Shown here: positions 13,850-22,670 of the stretch, piece after piece | Numbering within the stretch: position 1 is the stretch's first letter | Layout: every line of letters begins with the position of its first letter | Assembly: GCA_052033505.1 (NCBI GenBank) | Contig: JBPOJN010000076.1 | Coordinates: 1-33,593, forward strand | Direction of reading: 5' to 3' | Length of the DNA: 33,593 bases | From: JBPOJN01 sp052033505 | GTDB lineage: Bacteria > UBA10199 > JACPAL01 > GCA-016699445 | Made by a program: the position numbers and the translations under genes | The notes under the pieces: model-generated | Databases searched by the model: none | What the model was told of the DNA's origin: nothing | The model's input: only the letters and a program-made list of their open reading frames with translations

Positions 13850-16540
13850 TCATTCCTTCGGAGACTCCCTCAGAAGCTTCCTCAACACATAGGCCATCAC
13901 CCCGCCGTGACGAAAGTATTCAACTTCTTGAGGAGTATCGATACGAACTTTCGTCGAAAATGTCTTTTGGCTGCCGTCTTCGGTCGTGGCGATGACTTTG
14001 AGTTGGCGATTAGACCGAAATTGATTTTTTACACCATCGGCCAAACCTTTGATTTCCAAAACTTCATGACCGGTGAGGCCTAAGCTTTCGATATTTTGAC
14101 CGCCGACGAACTCTAGAGGAAGGATACCCATGCCGACTAAATTACTGCGATGGATGCGTTCGTAGCTCTCCGCGATAACAGCCTTGATCCCTAGCAGCAT
14201 TGGACCTTTTGCAGCCCAATCGCGCGAGGAACCGGAACCGTATTCTTTGCCTGCGAGGATAACGAGAGGTATTTTTTTGGATTGGTATTTGAGTGACGCA
14301 TCAAAAATCGACATTTGTTCGCCGTCGGGGAGATGCTGAGTCACGCTGCCTTCGGTATTCGGCACTAATTTATTCTTGAGCCGGACATTCGCAAACGTCC
14401 CACGCATCATGACTTCGTGGTTGCCGCGTCGGGCGCCGTAGGAATTAAAATCCTCCGGACTCACGCCCTGCGCGATCAAGTATTTTCCCGCGGGGCTGTC
14501 GATCTTGATCGAGCCGGCAGGCGAAATATGATCGGTCGTAATACTATCACCCAAAACCGCCAACACGCGCGCGCCTGTGATGTCAGTGACTTCCTTGGGT
14601 TCTAAAGTCAGCCCAGCGAAATAAGGAGGATTACGCACGTAGGTCGAATCTTTTTCCCAGGCGTAGGTGGCGCCTTGAGGGACCTCGAGTCCCTGCCACG
14701 CCTCGTCGCCGCGGAAGACTTCGGCGTATTTCGAAACGTACATCTCGCGCGTGAGCGACGAACGGACCGCGTCGTTGACTTCCTGTTGCGTGGGCCAGAC
14801 GTCTTTTAAGAACACCGGCTTGCCGTCGCTGCCGATACCGAGGGGTTCGGTCGTAAGATCGACGTCGACCGATCCCGCGATCGCGTAAGCGACCACGAGC
14901 GGCGGAGAGGCGAGATAGTTCGCGCGCACGTCTGAATGGATGCGGCCTTCGAAATTCCGGTTGCCGCTCAAGACCGCGGAGACCACCAGCGACCGGTCGC
15001 GGATTTCCTTCGTGTATTTTTCCAGTATCGGTCCGCTGTTACCGATGCAGGTCGTGCATCCGTAGCCTACGGTGTGGAATTTCAATTGCTCCAAATACGG
15101 CGTCAGTCCGGCTTTGTTCAAATACTCCGTCACGACCTGCGAGCCCGGCGCGAGACTGGTCTTGACCCACGGTTTCGTCGAAAGGCCTTTGGCGACGGCT
15201 TTTTTGGCCAGGAGCCCGGCGGCGACCAAGACCGACGGATTGGACGTATTCGTGCAGCTCGTGATCGCGGCGATCATGACGAGACCGTCTTTGAGTTCGC
15301 CTTCGCCCGTGGCCGAGGCCGCACCCTTCACGCGGATTTCGGGCAGTTTCGCGGTAAATTCTTTTTTGACCTGGCCTAAAGCCACACGGTCTTGGGGACG
15401 ACGCGGACCCGCGAGGCTGGGTTCGACGTCGGCTAAGTCCAATTCCAAAGTATCGGCGTAGACGGGATCCGGCGTGCCTTCGGCGTAAAAAAGCCCTTGT
15501 TCCTGCAGGTAAGCGCGCACGATCTCGATCTGGTCTTTAGGACGTCCGGAAAGTTCCAAGTACCGCAGCGTCTCTTCGTCGACCGGGAAAAATCCGCAGG
15601 TCGCTCCGTATTCCGGCGCCATATTCGCGACCGTCGCACGGTCGGCGAGCGACAAAGCCCGCGCTCCGGGACCGTAAAATTCCACGAATTTTCCGACGAC
15701 GCCTTTTTTGCGCAGGAGTTGCGTGACGGTCAGCACGAGATCGGTGGCCGTCACGCCTTCTTTGAGTGACCCGAAAAGCCGGAATCCCACGACCTCAGGA
15801 ATCAACATCGACGTGGACTGGCCCAGCATCGCGGCCTCCGCCTCGATACCGCCGACGCCCCAGCCCAAGACGCCCAGGCCGTTGATCATCGTCGTATGGG
15901 AGTCCGTCCCGATCACGCTATCCGGATAGGCCCAGGTGTCACCGCCCGCGTCCAAGTTCGTCATCACGACGCGCGCGAGGTATTCGAGATTCACCTGGTG
16001 CACGATACCGGTGTCCGGCGGGACAACTTTGAAATTCGTGAAAGAATCCTGGCCCCAGCGTAGGAAGGCATAGCGCTCTTGATTGCGCTGAAATTCAAGT
16101 TTCGCATTGATACCCAGCGCCTCGGGAGAGCCGAACGCGTCGACCTGCACCGAGTGGTCGATGACGAGTTCCACGGGCTGCAGCGGATTGATCTTGGTCG
16201 GATCCCCGCCCATGAGCTTCATGGCGTCGCGCATCGCGGCCAAATCCACGACCGCCGGAACGCCCGTAAAATCCTGCAAGAGGACGCGCGCCGGCATGAA
16301 TGCGATTTCTTTTTCCAGCTTTTTGGAAGGATCCCAACCCGCGAGCGTCTCGATGTCGGCGGCCTTCACGACGTCGCCGTCTTCGAGACGAAGTAGGTTT
16401 TCCAGAAGGATTCTCAGGGAAAAAGGAAGCTTGGAAGGCTCGAACCCTTTCTTCCGAAGCGCATCCAGACGCGCGATGCGGAACGTCCGGCCCTTGACGG
16501 TGAATGCCGAGTGGGAAGCGAAACTATTGAGTGGTGTCAT
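13850..16540 (-). CDS. acnA: Aconitate hydratase A
   Basis: 896 residues, the usual AcnA/IRP1 length. It interconverts citrate and isocitrate with a [4Fe-4S] cluster. The ligand cysteines sit in AAITSCTNTSNPSV and in YGCTTCIGNSGP. Other family marks are VIGTDSHTTMINGLGVLGWGVGG, NRNFEGRIH, LGDSITTDHISPAG, YGSGSSRDWAAKG and ESYERIHRSNLVGMGILPL, the last in the swivelling C-terminal domain. The ATG at 16540 aligns with the family start (LNSFASHSAFTVKG). It follows thyX by 56 bp on the same strand and is likely cotranscribed with it. Confidence 0.97.
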   Translation of the reverse strand: MTPLNSFASHSAFTVKGRTFRIARLDALRKKGFEPSKLPFSLRILLENLLRLEDGDVVKAADIETLAGWDPSKKLEKEIAFMPARVLLQDFTGVPAVVDLAAMRDAMKLMGGDPTKINPLQPVELVIDHSVQVDAFGSPEALGINAKLEFQRNQERYAFLRWGQDSFTNFKVVPPDTGIVHQVNLEYLARVVMTNLDAGGDTWAYPDSVIGTDSHTTMINGLGVLGWGVGGIEAEAAMLGQSTSMLIPEVVGFRLFGSLKEGVTATDLVLTVTQLLRKKGVVGKFVEFYGPGARALSLADRATVANMAPEYGATCGFFPVDEETLRYLELSGRPKDQIEIVRAYLQEQGLFYAEGTPDPVYADTLELDLADVEPSLAGPRRPQDRVALGQVKKEFTAKLPEIRVKGAASATGEGELKDGLVMIAAITSCTNTSNPSVLVAAGLLAKKAVAKGLSTKPWVKTSLAPGSQVVTEYLNKAGLTPYLEQLKFHTVGYGCTTCIGNSGPILEKYTKEIRDRSLVVSAVLSGNRNFEGRIHSDVRANYLASPPLVVAYAIAGSVDVDLTTEPLGIGSDGKPVFLKDVWPTQQEVNDAVRSSLTREMYVSKYAEVFRGDEAWQGLEVPQGATYAWEKDSTYVRNPPYFAGLTLEPKEVTDITGARVLAVLGDSITTDHISPAGSIKIDSPAGKYLIAQGVSPEDFNSYGARRGNHEVMMRGTFANVRLKNKLVPNTEGSVTQHLPDGEQMSIFDASLKYQSKKIPLVILAGKEYGSGSSRDWAAKGPMLLGIKAVIAESYERIHRSNLVGMGILPLEFVGGQNIESLGLTGHEVLEIKGLADGVKNQFRSNRQLKVIATTEDGSQKTFSTKVRIDTPQEVEYFRHGGVMAYVLRKLLRESPKE

Positions 16541-16596
16541 GGCGCGGAACTTAACTCAGCTGAAGGTAAGGTTCAAAATAAAATGTAGGGGGGATC

Positions 16597-18222
16597 TTAG
16601 AGGGTCCTGGAATATTCCTCGATCTCTTTCTTCCAAACGGGCACGCCGCAGTAGCGGTCGCCTTCGGGGCAATAGGGGCGTTCACCGGCCTCTTTGCGGA
16701 GATAACACGGGGCCAAAATGTGTTGGGCGATCCGGGGATGGATCTCCTTGACCTGCTTGATCTCGTCGATCGTCGCGAAGAAGATCTCTTCCTGGGCGTC
16801 GTAGCAGGCACGCACTTTCCATTTGTGGTGATGATTTAGAAGATCGCCGGATTCCTCGAAGCGGATCGGAAAGGCGTTGGGCAGGAGATACAATGCGAAC
16901 TCCGGAGAAACACCGTCGCTTAAGAGGTCGTTGATGGCGGCGAAGAGCGTCTCCATGGTCTGCGCGTAGACCTGCCGCACGCCGTCGTTTTCGCGCACGA
17001 GCATGGGTTCAATGAAGTCAGGCTTGCCCGAATAATGCGCCCAGAGGATCGGGCGGGACGCCGGCGTCATGCGGTGGCGCTGATCCTGCGAATCGGCCGT
17101 GTGCGAGATTTTTTTACGGAACGTATAATGAGGATGCGACATGGTGCGCGTGAGCTTCGAGAGCGTCGTAACGTTCAACGTATCGCCGAAGTATTTGTTC
17201 TTCGCGGGATTCATGACGAGATCGATGGCGTCCACATCCGACAAACGCGCTTTCGTGAGACCCAAAGTATTACGAATCGACTGCGCCAATGACTCTTCGG
17301 CGTTCGCCTTATAATCCGTCAGGAGCGAGACGCGGCCGCCGAGCGAGGCGTCGAATTCTTTGACGAAATCCTGAGCCTGCATCTGGTGGTTTCTATCCAC
17401 TTCCAGGCGCTGGAAAATCTGAAACTCGGGCGTTTCCTCCAACGGCATCGGGTCTTTAAAATCTTTCGCCAAATCGGGGTCGACTTTCAGGACTTCTTCG
17501 ACCATTCGCTCGATCACGTAGGCCTGCTCAAACGGCGTGTCGAAAATACGGCAGAGACGCCGGTAGCGCATCAGCGTCAACGCGCTGAACGAATGATAAA
17601 GATACGCGTGCGTGGCCACCGGCAGCACGTAACGAGCGACTTCGTAAGCGCGTTTTTTAAGCTTCACGTCGTAATTCACGCCGTTCTTCGCGCGTGCGGG
17701 GAAGAGGCCGAAAAACCGCTTCTGGATATCCGGCATCAGGATCTCGATCAATTGCTGGTATCGCTCCATCGCGAAATCCACCGTCGCAACATATTTTTTG
17801 GCCTGCATCTCACTTAACGGCGGTACAGTGTAATTCCCGCGTGAGACCTTGACGTAACGCTGGCTGACCTGTTCAGAATTGTAAAAAGGATGGGAGTGCA
17901 AAAACGACCAGACGAATTGCCGCGAGACTTTGTCCAAGGCAAAAACGAACTGCGCGTGCTGGCGCGTAGTCAGGTGGCCCGCCGCGAGCGTCGATTCGCC
18001 GATCTTATCGCGTAATGCGATCGCCTTTTCGTCCTTCACGACGTCCTCGCGCGTAATGATACCCTTCGCCGAATAGCAGGTCCGCGCAGTCGCGATCGCC
18101 AAATTATAAGGCTCTTGCACGACGCCTGCGAGCATCACGACGGGCGGTTCGGAGAGAAAATTTCGGGAGTCTTGCGAAGACACAGACGACGGACGGTAGT
18201 CGGACCGAAGCCATGAAATCAA
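16597..18222 (-). CDS. thyX: Tandem-domain FAD-dependent thymidylate synthase (ThyX-like)
   Basis: 541 residues, about twice a normal ThyX (220-250), built from two ThyX-like halves. ThyX methylates dUMP using methylene-THF, FAD and NAD(P)H. Half 1 has SRQFVWSFLHSHPFYNSEQVS followed by QRY (residues 100-123), keeping the S-x-R-Y end of the ThyX motif but with RHR degraded, then ARYVLPVATHAYLYHSFSA. Half 2 has ISHTADSQDQRHRMTPASR (372-390) with RHR intact but no S-x-R-Y, then ALYLLPNAFPIRF and WKVRACYDAQEEI. The two halves thus appear to complement each other. The TTG at 18222 gives the longest frame but has no good ribosome site; ATG at 18135 is an alternative. It sits 19 bp after the membrane-protein gene. 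Confidence 0.88.
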   Translation of the reverse strand: MISWLRSDYRPSSVSSQDSRNFLSEPPVVMLAGVVQEPYNLAIATARTCYSAKGIITREDVVKDEKAIALRDKIGESTLAAGHLTTRQHAQFVFALDKVSRQFVWSFLHSHPFYNSEQVSQRYVKVSRGNYTVPPLSEMQAKKYVATVDFAMERYQQLIEILMPDIQKRFFGLFPARAKNGVNYDVKLKKRAYEVARYVLPVATHAYLYHSFSALTLMRYRRLCRIFDTPFEQAYVIERMVEEVLKVDPDLAKDFKDPMPLEETPEFQIFQRLEVDRNHQMQAQDFVKEFDASLGGRVSLLTDYKANAEESLAQSIRNTLGLTKARLSDVDAIDLVMNPAKNKYFGDTLNVTTLSKLTRTMSHPHYTFRKKISHTADSQDQRHRMTPASRPILWAHYSGKPDFIEPMLVRENDGVRQVYAQTMETLFAAINDLLSDGVSPEFALYLLPNAFPIRFEESGDLLNHHHKWKVRACYDAQEEIFFATIDEIKQVKEIHPRIAQHILAPCYLRKEAGERPYCPEGDRYCGVPVWKKEIEEYSRTL

Positions 18223-18241
18223 GGACGTTCTGGCGGTCTTT

Positions 18242-19090
18242 TCAGAGCGGAATGCCGGAGAGCAGGAACAAGTATCGCGCCGCGAGTTCGCCGATGAAAA
18301 TGAACGCGATCGCGACGTACATAATGCCGGTCGCGGACTGGTTCGACCCGATCTTGGCCGTTCCCCAGATCAAGCCGACGACGACCGCCGGGATGAAGAG
18401 GCCGACTAAGACGCGTTGCCAGAAGAAAATGCCGTGGCCCTGGATCGAAATCAGCGACTCGAGGAAATTCGTGCCCGGACGGATGTATTCCTTCGACACC
18501 CAAAGCGTCGCGCCCACAGCGAGGATCCGGAACGCGATGATCGCGATCAAGATCCAGGCCATCGAGACCAAGAGCTTGCGCGGCATGTCGGTACTGACCA
18601 GGTAATGATGCCCGAACATCATGCCCGCCAGGAACCCTCCCAGAGCCAACGACGCGGACAGGAAGTTAAGCGTCAGAAGTAACGTCTGCGCCCAAGCCGG
18701 CGGAAGGGCGGGACGGAACAGCATCGCGTCGCAAACGATCGCGACGACACCAAGCACGCTTAAGGCGATGATTTCCCAACGCGCAACGTCCGCACCCTGG
18801 AACCGTCGCCGGAACCAAAATACGAAGCACCCTCCCCCGAAGATATAGAAGAGAACCGTCGCCAAACGCCGACGGCCCTCATCGACGACGACGGGGCCGA
18901 ATATTTCCGGCAGATGGAACTCCGAGCGGTGCAGGAAGAAAAGCCCGATCGCAGTAAAAAGCAGGGCCCAGAAGCTGATGGATTCGTAGAACCTCGGATC
19001 GACCGACTTCGGCGGCAGCAGCGCCACCGTCACGACCATGCCCACGGCCATTTGCAGTAGGAAAACCACTAAGATGAATGCGATCGACAT
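18242..19090 (-). CDS. Multi-pass inner-membrane protein
   Basis: 282 residues from the ATG at 19090 (GGGAG 7 nt upstream); a longer frame from 19126 starts at a poor ATT codon. About eight hydrophobic helices, starting MSIAFILVVFLLQMAVGMVV and ending with FIFIGELAARYLFLLSGIPL. The C-terminal GELxxRYLF pattern resembles the membrane anchors of DmsC/NrfD-type complexes, but the similarity is short and no catalytic partners are nearby. A His pair (FGHHYLVSTD) lies mid-protein. Function unknown. It is the first gene of a minus-strand run leading to thyX and acnA. Confidence 0.8.
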   Translation of the reverse strand: MSIAFILVVFLLQMAVGMVVTVALLPPKSVDPRFYESISFWALLFTAIGLFFLHRSEFHLPEIFGPVVVDEGRRRLATVLFYIFGGGCFVFWFRRRFQGADVARWEIIALSVLGVVAIVCDAMLFRPALPPAWAQTLLLTLNFLSASLALGGFLAGMMFGHHYLVSTDMPRKLLVSMAWILIAIIAFRILAVGATLWVSKEYIRPGTNFLESLISIQGHGIFFWQRVLVGLFIPAVVVGLIWGTAKIGSNQSATGIMYVAIAFIFIGELAARYLFLLSGIPL

Positions 19091-19215
19091 GGGCGCTCTC
19101 CCACCAGAAGCGTGCCTCGAAATCAAGGATGTTCACGATTCCGTCACGGAAAATTCGCCCAATCGTCCCGCACTCTTTTTCCCCGGCGTGCGATCCCATT
19201 CTCAGAGGAACTCTT

Positions 19216-20085
19216 ATGCCCGATCCCATTTCTAGCACTCAAAGCACAGTTCCCACGGCGACGCCCGCCGTTGGGGAAGAGAAAACTTCCGAATCCAAGC
19301 CTAAGAAGGCGGCCGGACGTAAAGTCACGGGACATGTGGCCTATCGCCGCACGGATTTGCGGGACGACTCCATCTCTCAAGGCCTCCAGGTCGTCGCCGG
19401 CGTGACGTGGCCGTCGGGCTTGCGCCTCCAAGGTGAAGTCAACGTGACGGGCGGTTTCGAAGGTCAAGACAAGGAACTTTCCGCCGCTGCGACGCTGAAA
19501 GCCTACTCCGATCTCTGCCGCGGGGACTCCTGCTACAGTGACGTCACCGGGGCCACGCAATATCAGCGGACTTCCCTCAAAACCGAACTCATCCCCGAGC
19601 TGCAATACGCCACGAAACTAAGTTCTAAACTCGAATTCGGACTGCGCGCCGGTGTCACCATCACGACAACGACCGGCGAAACGACGACTCTCGTGCACGC
19701 TGAACCGAATCCCTTCCCTACCGATGAAAACGGCTGCGTCCCCGGGGACGAGTTTTGCGAGGGTCCGGACGGCCAGCCCATCCCGGTGCCCACGATCGAC
19801 ACGAATAACTACGATCCGCGCATCGCCGAAACCGCCTCGACCAAGTACAAACCACGTCTCGGGGTCAGCCTGAAATACAAGTACTCCGACTCCATCGTTT
19901 TTTCCGCGGCAGCCCTCTTCACGAACAAGGACGCTCAGGATCTCGATAAAGTCCTCCGCCTGGAGACGCGCTACCGCCTCTACGCGATAACAAAAAACGC
20001 CGAAGTCTTCATTTTGGGCCGCTATGTCGCGCGCGAAGGCGTCGATTCCGTTGATTCGTTCTTCGGTACGAGCTTCAGTTTATAA
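19216..20085 (+). CDS. Beta-rich, probable outer-membrane-barrel-like protein
   Basis: 289 residues from the ATG at 19216 (AGAGGAA 6 nt upstream); the frame continues upstream to 19078 without a better start. The N-terminus is Ser/Thr/Lys/Pro rich (VGEEKTSESKPKKAAGRKV). Alternating amphipathic strands typical of beta-barrels follow: GLQVVAGVTWPSGLRLQGEVN, LEFGLRAGVTITTT, LGVSLKYKYSDSIVFSAAALF, AEVFILGRYVAREGV, ending in an aromatic-hydrophobic FGTSFSL. No signal peptide is visible, which is odd for a barrel. A loop has four cysteines in two close pairs. It lies 16 bp upstream of the thrombospondin-repeat gene and is probably cotranscribed. Confidence 0.7.
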   Translation: MPDPISSTQSTVPTATPAVGEEKTSESKPKKAAGRKVTGHVAYRRTDLRDDSISQGLQVVAGVTWPSGLRLQGEVNVTGGFEGQDKELSAAATLKAYSDLCRGDSCYSDVTGATQYQRTSLKTELIPELQYATKLSSKLEFGLRAGVTITTTTGETTTLVHAEPNPFPTDENGCVPGDEFCEGPDGQPIPVPTIDTNNYDPRIAETASTKYKPRLGVSLKYKYSDSIVFSAAALFTNKDAQDLDKVLRLETRYRLYAITKNAEVFILGRYVAREGVDSVDSFFGTSFSL

Positions 20086-20101
20086 AAGACAAAGGTAATT
20101 T

Positions 20102-21166
20102 ATGAAAAAACGAACACTGACTTTACTCACGGCCTTCCTTCTCTTCGCCGCGGCGACCCACGCCAAGACCACGGCCTTCATCGGCGGCGCTACGGAAGCA
20201 GTTAACGACACTCTCTCCCCATTACCGAATGGCGGCGTGACGACGGAATGGTGCGACATCGCGTCTTCGGGCGATTTCGATGGAGACGAAATCAAACCAC
20301 AAACCCTGCGCGACCGCATCGCGATTTATAACGAAGGCGACGACTGCCGTTTTTACCTTTATTTTCTCTTCCGTAACCAAACCATCCGCATTGCGGAACC
20401 CCTCGTGCTCGAGAAAAACCTGCATGACCGCGACCCGAGCCCCACGCGCGAAGTCCTGACCGGCACTTACCTCAGCGGCTACGGCCCGGGCGGCGTGACC
20501 GACAAGCTCGGCATCACGATCGACGCCGAAAAAGCCACGGAAGACGCGGGTCAATGCGCGTTCCTGCTCAAAGGCGGGTTTTCAGCGAAACAACAAATCC
20601 ACGGGATCACCATCATCGCGCGCAGCCAGCGCCAAGCGATCTGCGACGAAAACGGCAACGACCTGCTCTTCGCGGCTTCGCCCAATTTCATCGATCACAG
20701 GCTCGGAAAAGACGGCGACTTCAAAGACGTCACGGTTTTTCTCTCGGACCCCGACGATGACAATGACGGTATCACCGATGAAGCAGACCAATGCCCGGGC
20801 ACCGAAGACGACATTCACGTCAACTCCGTCGGCTGCCCCGACAAGGACCAAGACGGCCTCGCGGACGCGGACGACCACTGCCCCGACGTCTTTGGGCCCG
20901 CCGCAAATGAAGGCTGCAAAGAAGCCACGACTCCGGACCCGGACGGCGATGGCAACGACGATCCCGACGGTGACGGCACCACGCCGCCTCCGACGAATAA
21001 CGACCAAACGCCTCCCCCCCCTGCTGCCGCCGTCACCAGCCAAGGCTGCGGCCTGCAACTGATGCCGGTCGCCACGACGAACGTCTCGCAGGCGGGCCCC
21101 GTCATAACGTGGTTACTCTCGTCCGGTGCGCTTTTAGGTCTGCGTTTTTGGAAAAAACGGAAATAG
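20102..21166 (+). CDS. Secreted thrombospondin type-3-repeat protein with CTERM-like anchor
   Basis: 354 residues. Signal peptide MKKRTLTLLTAFLLFAAATHA, an unrecognised domain (about 25-210), then calcium-binding thrombospondin type-3 repeats: DPDDDNDGITDEADQCPG, DKDQDGLADADDHCPD and DPDGDGNDDPDGDG. A Pro/Thr linker follows. The tail is GCGLQLMP, a hydrophobic helix (VITWLLSSGALLGLRFW) and a basic end (KKRK). That tripartite tail resembles cysteine-containing sorting signals (MYXO-CTERM and similar), which implies cell-surface processing. A C7 run at 21014-21020 in the linker could slip and remove the anchor. The AAAGG site lies just upstream. Confidence 0.85.
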   Translation: MKKRTLTLLTAFLLFAAATHAKTTAFIGGATEAVNDTLSPLPNGGVTTEWCDIASSGDFDGDEIKPQTLRDRIAIYNEGDDCRFYLYFLFRNQTIRIAEPLVLEKNLHDRDPSPTREVLTGTYLSGYGPGGVTDKLGITIDAEKATEDAGQCAFLLKGGFSAKQQIHGITIIARSQRQAICDENGNDLLFAASPNFIDHRLGKDGDFKDVTVFLSDPDDDNDGITDEADQCPGTEDDIHVNSVGCPDKDQDGLADADDHCPDVFGPAANEGCKEATTPDPDGDGNDDPDGDGTTPPPTNNDQTPPPPAAAVTSQGCGLQLMPVATTNVSQAGPVITWLLSSGALLGLRFWKKRK

Positions 21167-21176
21167 GCGGATTCGA

Positions 21177-21866
21177 TTACTTGGCGGCGGCGAATTTGCC
21201 GCGTCCGCCGTGGCGGATGTCGCGGCCCTGAACCATGAAGATGACTTCTTCGGCGATGTTCGTCGCGTGATCCGCGATGCGTTCCAAATCTTTCGAAATC
21301 AGCATGAGTCGCGTGGCGGTCGGGGCGGATTGGTTGTCTTTCGACATGAGGCCGACCAGTTCTTTATAAATTTTCGCGTCGAAATCATCGACCGTATCGT
21401 CCATCTCGCAGATGCTCTGGGCGAGCACCACGTCTTGCTTCACGAACGCATCCAAAGCCTGCCTCACCATTTCCTGCGCCTTCGTGCCCATGCGCGGCAG
21501 ATCGACGTAAGGTTTGAGCTGGGGTTCTTTATTCAATTCACAGGCGTGTTCGGCGATATTGACCGCGAGATCTCCCATGCGCTCCAAGTCTTTCGAGGCA
21601 CGAAGTCCGATCGTGATAAACCGCAAGTCGGACGCGGCCGGTTGGCGCAAGGCTAAAAGGCTTAGGCAAATATCGTCGATCAGAAGTTCGAGACGATTCG
21701 CGACGGGGTCGCGACTGATGATCTCTTCGGCGATTTTCGTATCCCGTTCGGTCAGGGCCTTCATGGCCCGCGCGATCATTTCTTCGACCACGCCCCCCAT
21801 TTCCAAGATCGTATCTTTGAGTTTTTTGAGTTCTTCTTCGAAATTCCGGTCCGTATGCGCCGTCAT
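21177..21866 (-). CDS. phoU: Phosphate transport regulator PhoU
   Basis: 229 residues, full family length. Two PhoU helical bundles are marked by the paired metal-binding motifs ASKDLERMGDLAVNIAEHA (first half) and ISKDLERIADHATNIAEE (second half). It restrains phosphate uptake by Pst and signals phosphate sufficiency to the sensor kinase. It is the last gene of the pst run, 20 bp after pstB, and has its own strong AAGGAG site. It ends 10 bp from the convergent repeat-protein gene. Confidence 0.97.
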   Translation of the reverse strand: MTAHTDRNFEEELKKLKDTILEMGGVVEEMIARAMKALTERDTKIAEEIISRDPVANRLELLIDDICLSLLALRQPAASDLRFITIGLRASKDLERMGDLAVNIAEHACELNKEPQLKPYVDLPRMGTKAQEMVRQALDAFVKQDVVLAQSICEMDDTVDDFDAKIYKELVGLMSKDNQSAPTATRLMLISKDLERIADHATNIAEEVIFMVQGRDIRHGGRGKFAAAK

Positions 21867-21886
21867 GTTACCTTCTCTCCTTGTAA

Positions 21887-22663
21887 CTATCCGAACCTGC
21901 CCGTGATGTATTCTTCGGTTCTTTTTTCCTTGGGGTTCATGAAAATTTTCTTGGTCCTGTCGTATTCTACCAACTCACCCAGATAAAGAAAAGCGGTATA
22001 GTCGGAGACGCGCGCAGCCTGCTGCATGTTGTGGGTCACGATCAGGATCGTCACCTTCTCCTTGATCTGATGCACGAGCTCTTCGATGCGGGCGGTCGCG
22101 ATCGGATCCAGAGCCGAGGTCGGTTCGTCGAACAAGAGGATCTCCGGATCGGTCGCGAGCGAACGCGCGATGCAAAGCCTCTGCTGCTGGCCGCCGGAGA
22201 GATTGAACGCAAGGCCCTTCAAGCGGTCCTTTACTTCCTCCCAGAGCGCGGCGCTACGGAGCGCTTCCTCGACCTTTTCATCCAAGACGCTTTTCTTGTT
22301 CACGCCGCGCACGCGCAGGCCGTAAGCGACGTTTTCATAGATGGATTTCGGGAACGGATTCGGCTTCTGAAAAACCATACTGATCCGCATGCGGATCTCG
22401 ATCGGATCCACGTCGGGACCGATTAGGTTCACGCCGTCGGGGAAAAGACGGATTTCGCCTTCGTATTTCTTGTCCGGATAGAGGTCATGCATGCGGTTGA
22501 AGCAACGCAAGTAAGTCGACTTGCCGCAGCCCGACGGACCGATCAAAGCCGTCACGCGATTGGCGACGACGGGCAGGTTGATGTTCTTCAAGGCATGAAC
22601 AGACCCGTAGTAAAAATTCAGGTCTTTGACTTCCGCCTTCAATTTTTCTTCTTTTTCTTCCAT
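21887..22663 (-). CDS. pstB: Phosphate ABC transporter ATP-binding protein PstB
   Basis: 258 residues, normal PstB length. Walker A is GPSGCGKST, the Q-loop SMVFQKPNPFPKSIYENVAYG is the PstB-specific form, the signature is LSGGQQQR, Walker B is ILLFDEPTSALDP, and the switch histidine is in VTHNMQQAARVSD. It powers phosphate import through PstC and PstA at the inner membrane. It begins 7 bp after the pstA stop. Confidence 0.98.
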   Translation of the reverse strand: MEEKEEKLKAEVKDLNFYYGSVHALKNINLPVVANRVTALIGPSGCGKSTYLRCFNRMHDLYPDKKYEGEIRLFPDGVNLIGPDVDPIEIRMRISMVFQKPNPFPKSIYENVAYGLRVRGVNKKSVLDEKVEEALRSAALWEEVKDRLKGLAFNLSGGQQQRLCIARSLATDPEILLFDEPTSALDPIATARIEELVHQIKEKVTILIVTHNMQQAARVSDYTAFLYLGELVEYDRTKKIFMNPKEKRTEEYITGRFG

Positions 22664-22670
22664 GTCATGA

